Shown here piece by piece: positions 6,337-7,199 of a stretch of DNA of 7,199 bases. Both the position numbers and the translations under genes were made by a program. The stretch is from the NCBI GenBank assembly GCA_964608495.1, contig CAZSOQ010000261.1, positions 1 through 7,199 of the forward strand, written 5' to 3'. Numbering within the stretch: the stretch's first letter is position 1; every line of letters begins with the position of its first letter. Source of the stretch: JAKORR01 sp964608495. GTDB taxonomy: Bacteria; Armatimonadota; Zipacnadia; Zipacnadales; FEN-943. The notes under the pieces were generated by a model. It was not told the DNA's origin, searched no databases, and saw only the letters and a list, made by a program, of their open reading frames with translations.

Positions 6337-6460
6337 TGCCGACAGTGGCACACAAAAGGCCTCCTTCCCGCGCCAGGGCCGCCACCCACAGCGCGGAACG
6401 GGTCGCCAAAGGAAGCTTGGATCACTTGGGCTTGCGGGCCGCCACCCGACAAGCCCTTTT
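6337..6460 (+). ncRNA. Candidate small structured RNA
   Basis: Defined by the promoter at 6301-6330 and terminator at 6428-6460; length about 120-125 nt. Predicted fold from the 5' end: a small hairpin (TGCC 6337-6340 with GGCA 6347-6350); A-rich single strand CACACAAAA; a long-range stem 6357-6366 with 6409-6418 (nine of ten pairs, one G:U); inside it CCGCGC (6368-6373) with GCGCGG (6391-6396), topped by GGG/CCC around the loop CCGCCA; then the terminator, topped by the same 12 bases. It contains CCTCCTT (6360-6366), complementary to a Shine-Dalgarno. I do not recognise the family: it is not tRNA, tmRNA, 6S or SRP RNA. A GTG-start frame runs through it but does not look coding. Its 3' end stops 73 bases short of the PIN gene, which faces it. 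A trans-acting regulator is a guess. Confidence 0.5.
6428..6460 (+). terminator. Intrinsic terminator of the small RNA candidate
   Basis: GGGCTTG (6428-6434) pairs with CAAGCCC (6450-6456) and CGGG (6435-6438) with CCCG (6445-6448), leaving A6449 as a bulge and CCGCCA as the loop. TTTT (6457-6460) follows directly, then CCGTTT. The T-run lies on the plus-strand side only, so it suits rightward transcription. On the minus strand the stem is followed by AAGTGATCC, a poor terminator for the PIN gene. Confidence 0.65.
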
Positions 6461-6506
6461 CCGTTTCAGACGAATTGTCTCCCGCTCGTCAGCCACCGAT
6501 CCCCCT

Positions 6507-6522
6507 TCCGGCCGCCGCCGGA
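6507..6522 (-). terminator. Short hairpin just after the PIN gene
   Basis: TCCGGC (6507-6512) and GCCGGA (6517-6522) pair around a 4-base loop, starting 10 bases past the PIN stop on the minus strand. There is no following T-run, so this is at best a weak terminator, listed because it is the nearest candidate for that gene. Confidence 0.3.
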
Positions 6523-6532
6523 CCTTGTCGTT

Positions 6533-6979
6533 CTACTCCACCAGCCTGACGATCCCCGTCCCCTGGGCGCTGCGGGCCAGGCGCTGGTCGCAGGTCCACA
6601 GCTCCGCCTCCTCGACCCTTGCGGTCACCAGGTAGCAGGCGTCGTAGGCGCTGGCCACCCGGCGCGGCGTCAGCACCTCCCGCCACAGCCGTTCGAGGTG
6701 CCGTTCCACGTCCTGCAGTTCCACGGGCAGGGCCAGCAGGTACTCCAGGCTCTCCCAGGCGACGTCCACGGGCAGTGTGTCGCGCGCCATGAGGGTCGCC
6801 CGCCACAGCCCGTTGGTCACCTCCCACACCCACAGCCGCGGGGCCACGATCCGCCGATCCTCCCGCACCCATCGCTCCCAGACCGCGGCCACTCCTTCGC
6901 TGACGGGGTGAGGGATGACCAGTCGCAGCGCGAAGCTGGCGTCCACGCATACCGCCCTGGTGCTCTCATCCTGCGCCAT
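6533..6979 (-). CDS. PIN-domain ribonuclease, VapC-like toxin
   Basis: 148 residues, the usual size for a VapC toxin. The four acidic residues that bind magnesium in PIN nucleases are in place: Asp13 (CVDASFALRL), Glu53 (VWEVTNGLWR), Asp113 (AYDACYLVTA) and Asp131 (TCDQRLA). Such proteins cut RNA, often tRNA or rRNA, in the cytoplasm, and are normally held in check by a small antitoxin encoded just upstream. Here the 72 bases before it hold no antitoxin gene: TAG stands directly before the ATG, so the frame cannot be extended, and only a 16-codon GTG frame is present. A Shine-Dalgarno is not evident near the ATG; the best purine run (GGGGGAGAGG) is some 30 bases upstream. The domain call is firm; toxin activity and its partner are unknown. 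Confidence 0.85.
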   Translation of the reverse strand: MAQDESTRAVCVDASFALRLVIPHPVSEGVAAVWERWVREDRRIVAPRLWVWEVTNGLWRATLMARDTLPVDVAWESLEYLLALPVELQDVERHLERLWREVLTPRRVASAYDACYLVTARVEEAELWTCDQRLARSAQGTGIVRLVE

Positions 6980-7051
6980 CTATCAGGCCGCCCGATGAAG
7001 AATCCTGTGCCTCTCCCCCACGCCGGCGCCCACGGCCCTTGGCGCCTTGGC

Positions 7052-7199
7052 CTACCGTCTCCGCATCGCGCCGAAGACGGCTATCGCCACGGAGAACCCC
7101 ACAAGGAAGCCTATGCCCGCGCCCCAGGCGAAGCCCTTCTCGCCGGCGATCGCCTGCGCTATTGCCCCGCCGATGGCTCCCACCACTATCCCGCCCACC
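7052..7199 (-). CDS. C-terminal end of a small membrane protein (partial)
   Basis: 48 codons before a TAG (7052-7054); the start is outside the window. The residues are strongly hydrophobic and Gly/Ala-rich, with two likely membrane helices: one beginning VGGIVVGAIGGAIAQAIAG, then a short EKGFAWG turn, then a second (GIGFLVGFSVAIAVFGAM) ending in Arg-Arg-Arg. The small-residue spacing suggests tightly packed helices and the Arg tail a cytoplasmic C-terminus. I do not recognise the family. It lies 72 bp upstream of the PIN gene on the same strand, so co-transcription is possible, but it is not a typical antitoxin. Confidence 0.55.
   Translation of the reverse strand, partial: VGGIVVGAIGGAIAQAIAGEKGFAWGAGIGFLVGFSVAIAVFGAMRRR

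Noticed and set aside
6059..6409. 116-codon minus-strand frame in the gap before the replication gene
   Set aside because: Much of it is translation of the REP-like palindrome and the alternating tract; there is no domain, and it overlaps the small-RNA candidate.
6397..6427. Resemblance to SRP RNA (GGAAGC) and to the 16S rRNA 3' end (GGATCAC)
   Set aside because: Only 6-7 bases match in each case. The SRP tetraloop and its flanking internal loop are absent, and nothing else resembles rRNA.
6345..6635. GTG-start plus-strand frame downstream of the promoter
   Set aside because: The promoter position would allow it, but the terminator falls inside it, it runs antisense into the PIN gene, and its Arg/Ser-rich sequence shows no domain. 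A non-coding RNA explains the signals better.

Overview
The window is 7.2 kb of GC-rich DNA (about two thirds G+C by eye), and every protein gene I can support lies on the minus strand. The mix suggests an environmental, largely uncultured bacterium: an exported glycoside hydrolase, a generic TPP-dependent enzyme, a lambda O-like replication protein, an orphan PIN toxin, and long intergenic gaps full of GC-rich hairpins. I would guess Armatimonadota, Chloroflexota or a relative, with low confidence. No marker gene fixes the phylum.

Layout from left to right: 1-177 is non-coding, with two hairpins downstream of the first gene. 178-2559 (-) is an exported clan GH-A glycoside hydrolase with a GH51-like spacing of its catalytic glutamates. 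2741-4534 (-) is a TPP-dependent enzyme of the acetolactate-synthase superfamily with a strong Shine-Dalgarno that favours ATG over an upstream GTG. 4535-4866 is a heavily structured gap: a G-quadruplex motif, seven almost contiguous stem-loops (4653-4816) and a decaying 13-bp tandem repeat that runs into the next gene's stop. 4867-6069 (-) is an O-like replication protein whose linker region carries three copies of an 8-bp direct repeat, an AT-richer stretch and an 11-bp inverted repeat, which resembles an origin embedded in the gene. 6070-6532 is a gap with a REP-like GC hairpin followed, on the plus strand, by a consensus-like promoter, about 120 nt of foldable sequence and an intrinsic terminator: a good small-RNA gene candidate. 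6533-6979 (-) is a PIN-domain (VapC-like) ribonuclease with all four acidic residues but no visible antitoxin. 7052-7199 (-) is the C-terminal end of a small membrane protein that runs off the window.

The protein genes do not form an obvious pathway. Gaps of 181 bp or more separate the hydrolase, the TPP enzyme, the replication protein and the PIN gene, so most are probably separate transcription units. Only the PIN gene and the membrane protein are close enough (72 bp) to share a transcript. The most interesting content is non-coding: the candidate embedded origin, the candidate small RNA with two hairpins sharing one apical sequence, and the stem-loop array upstream of the TPP gene.
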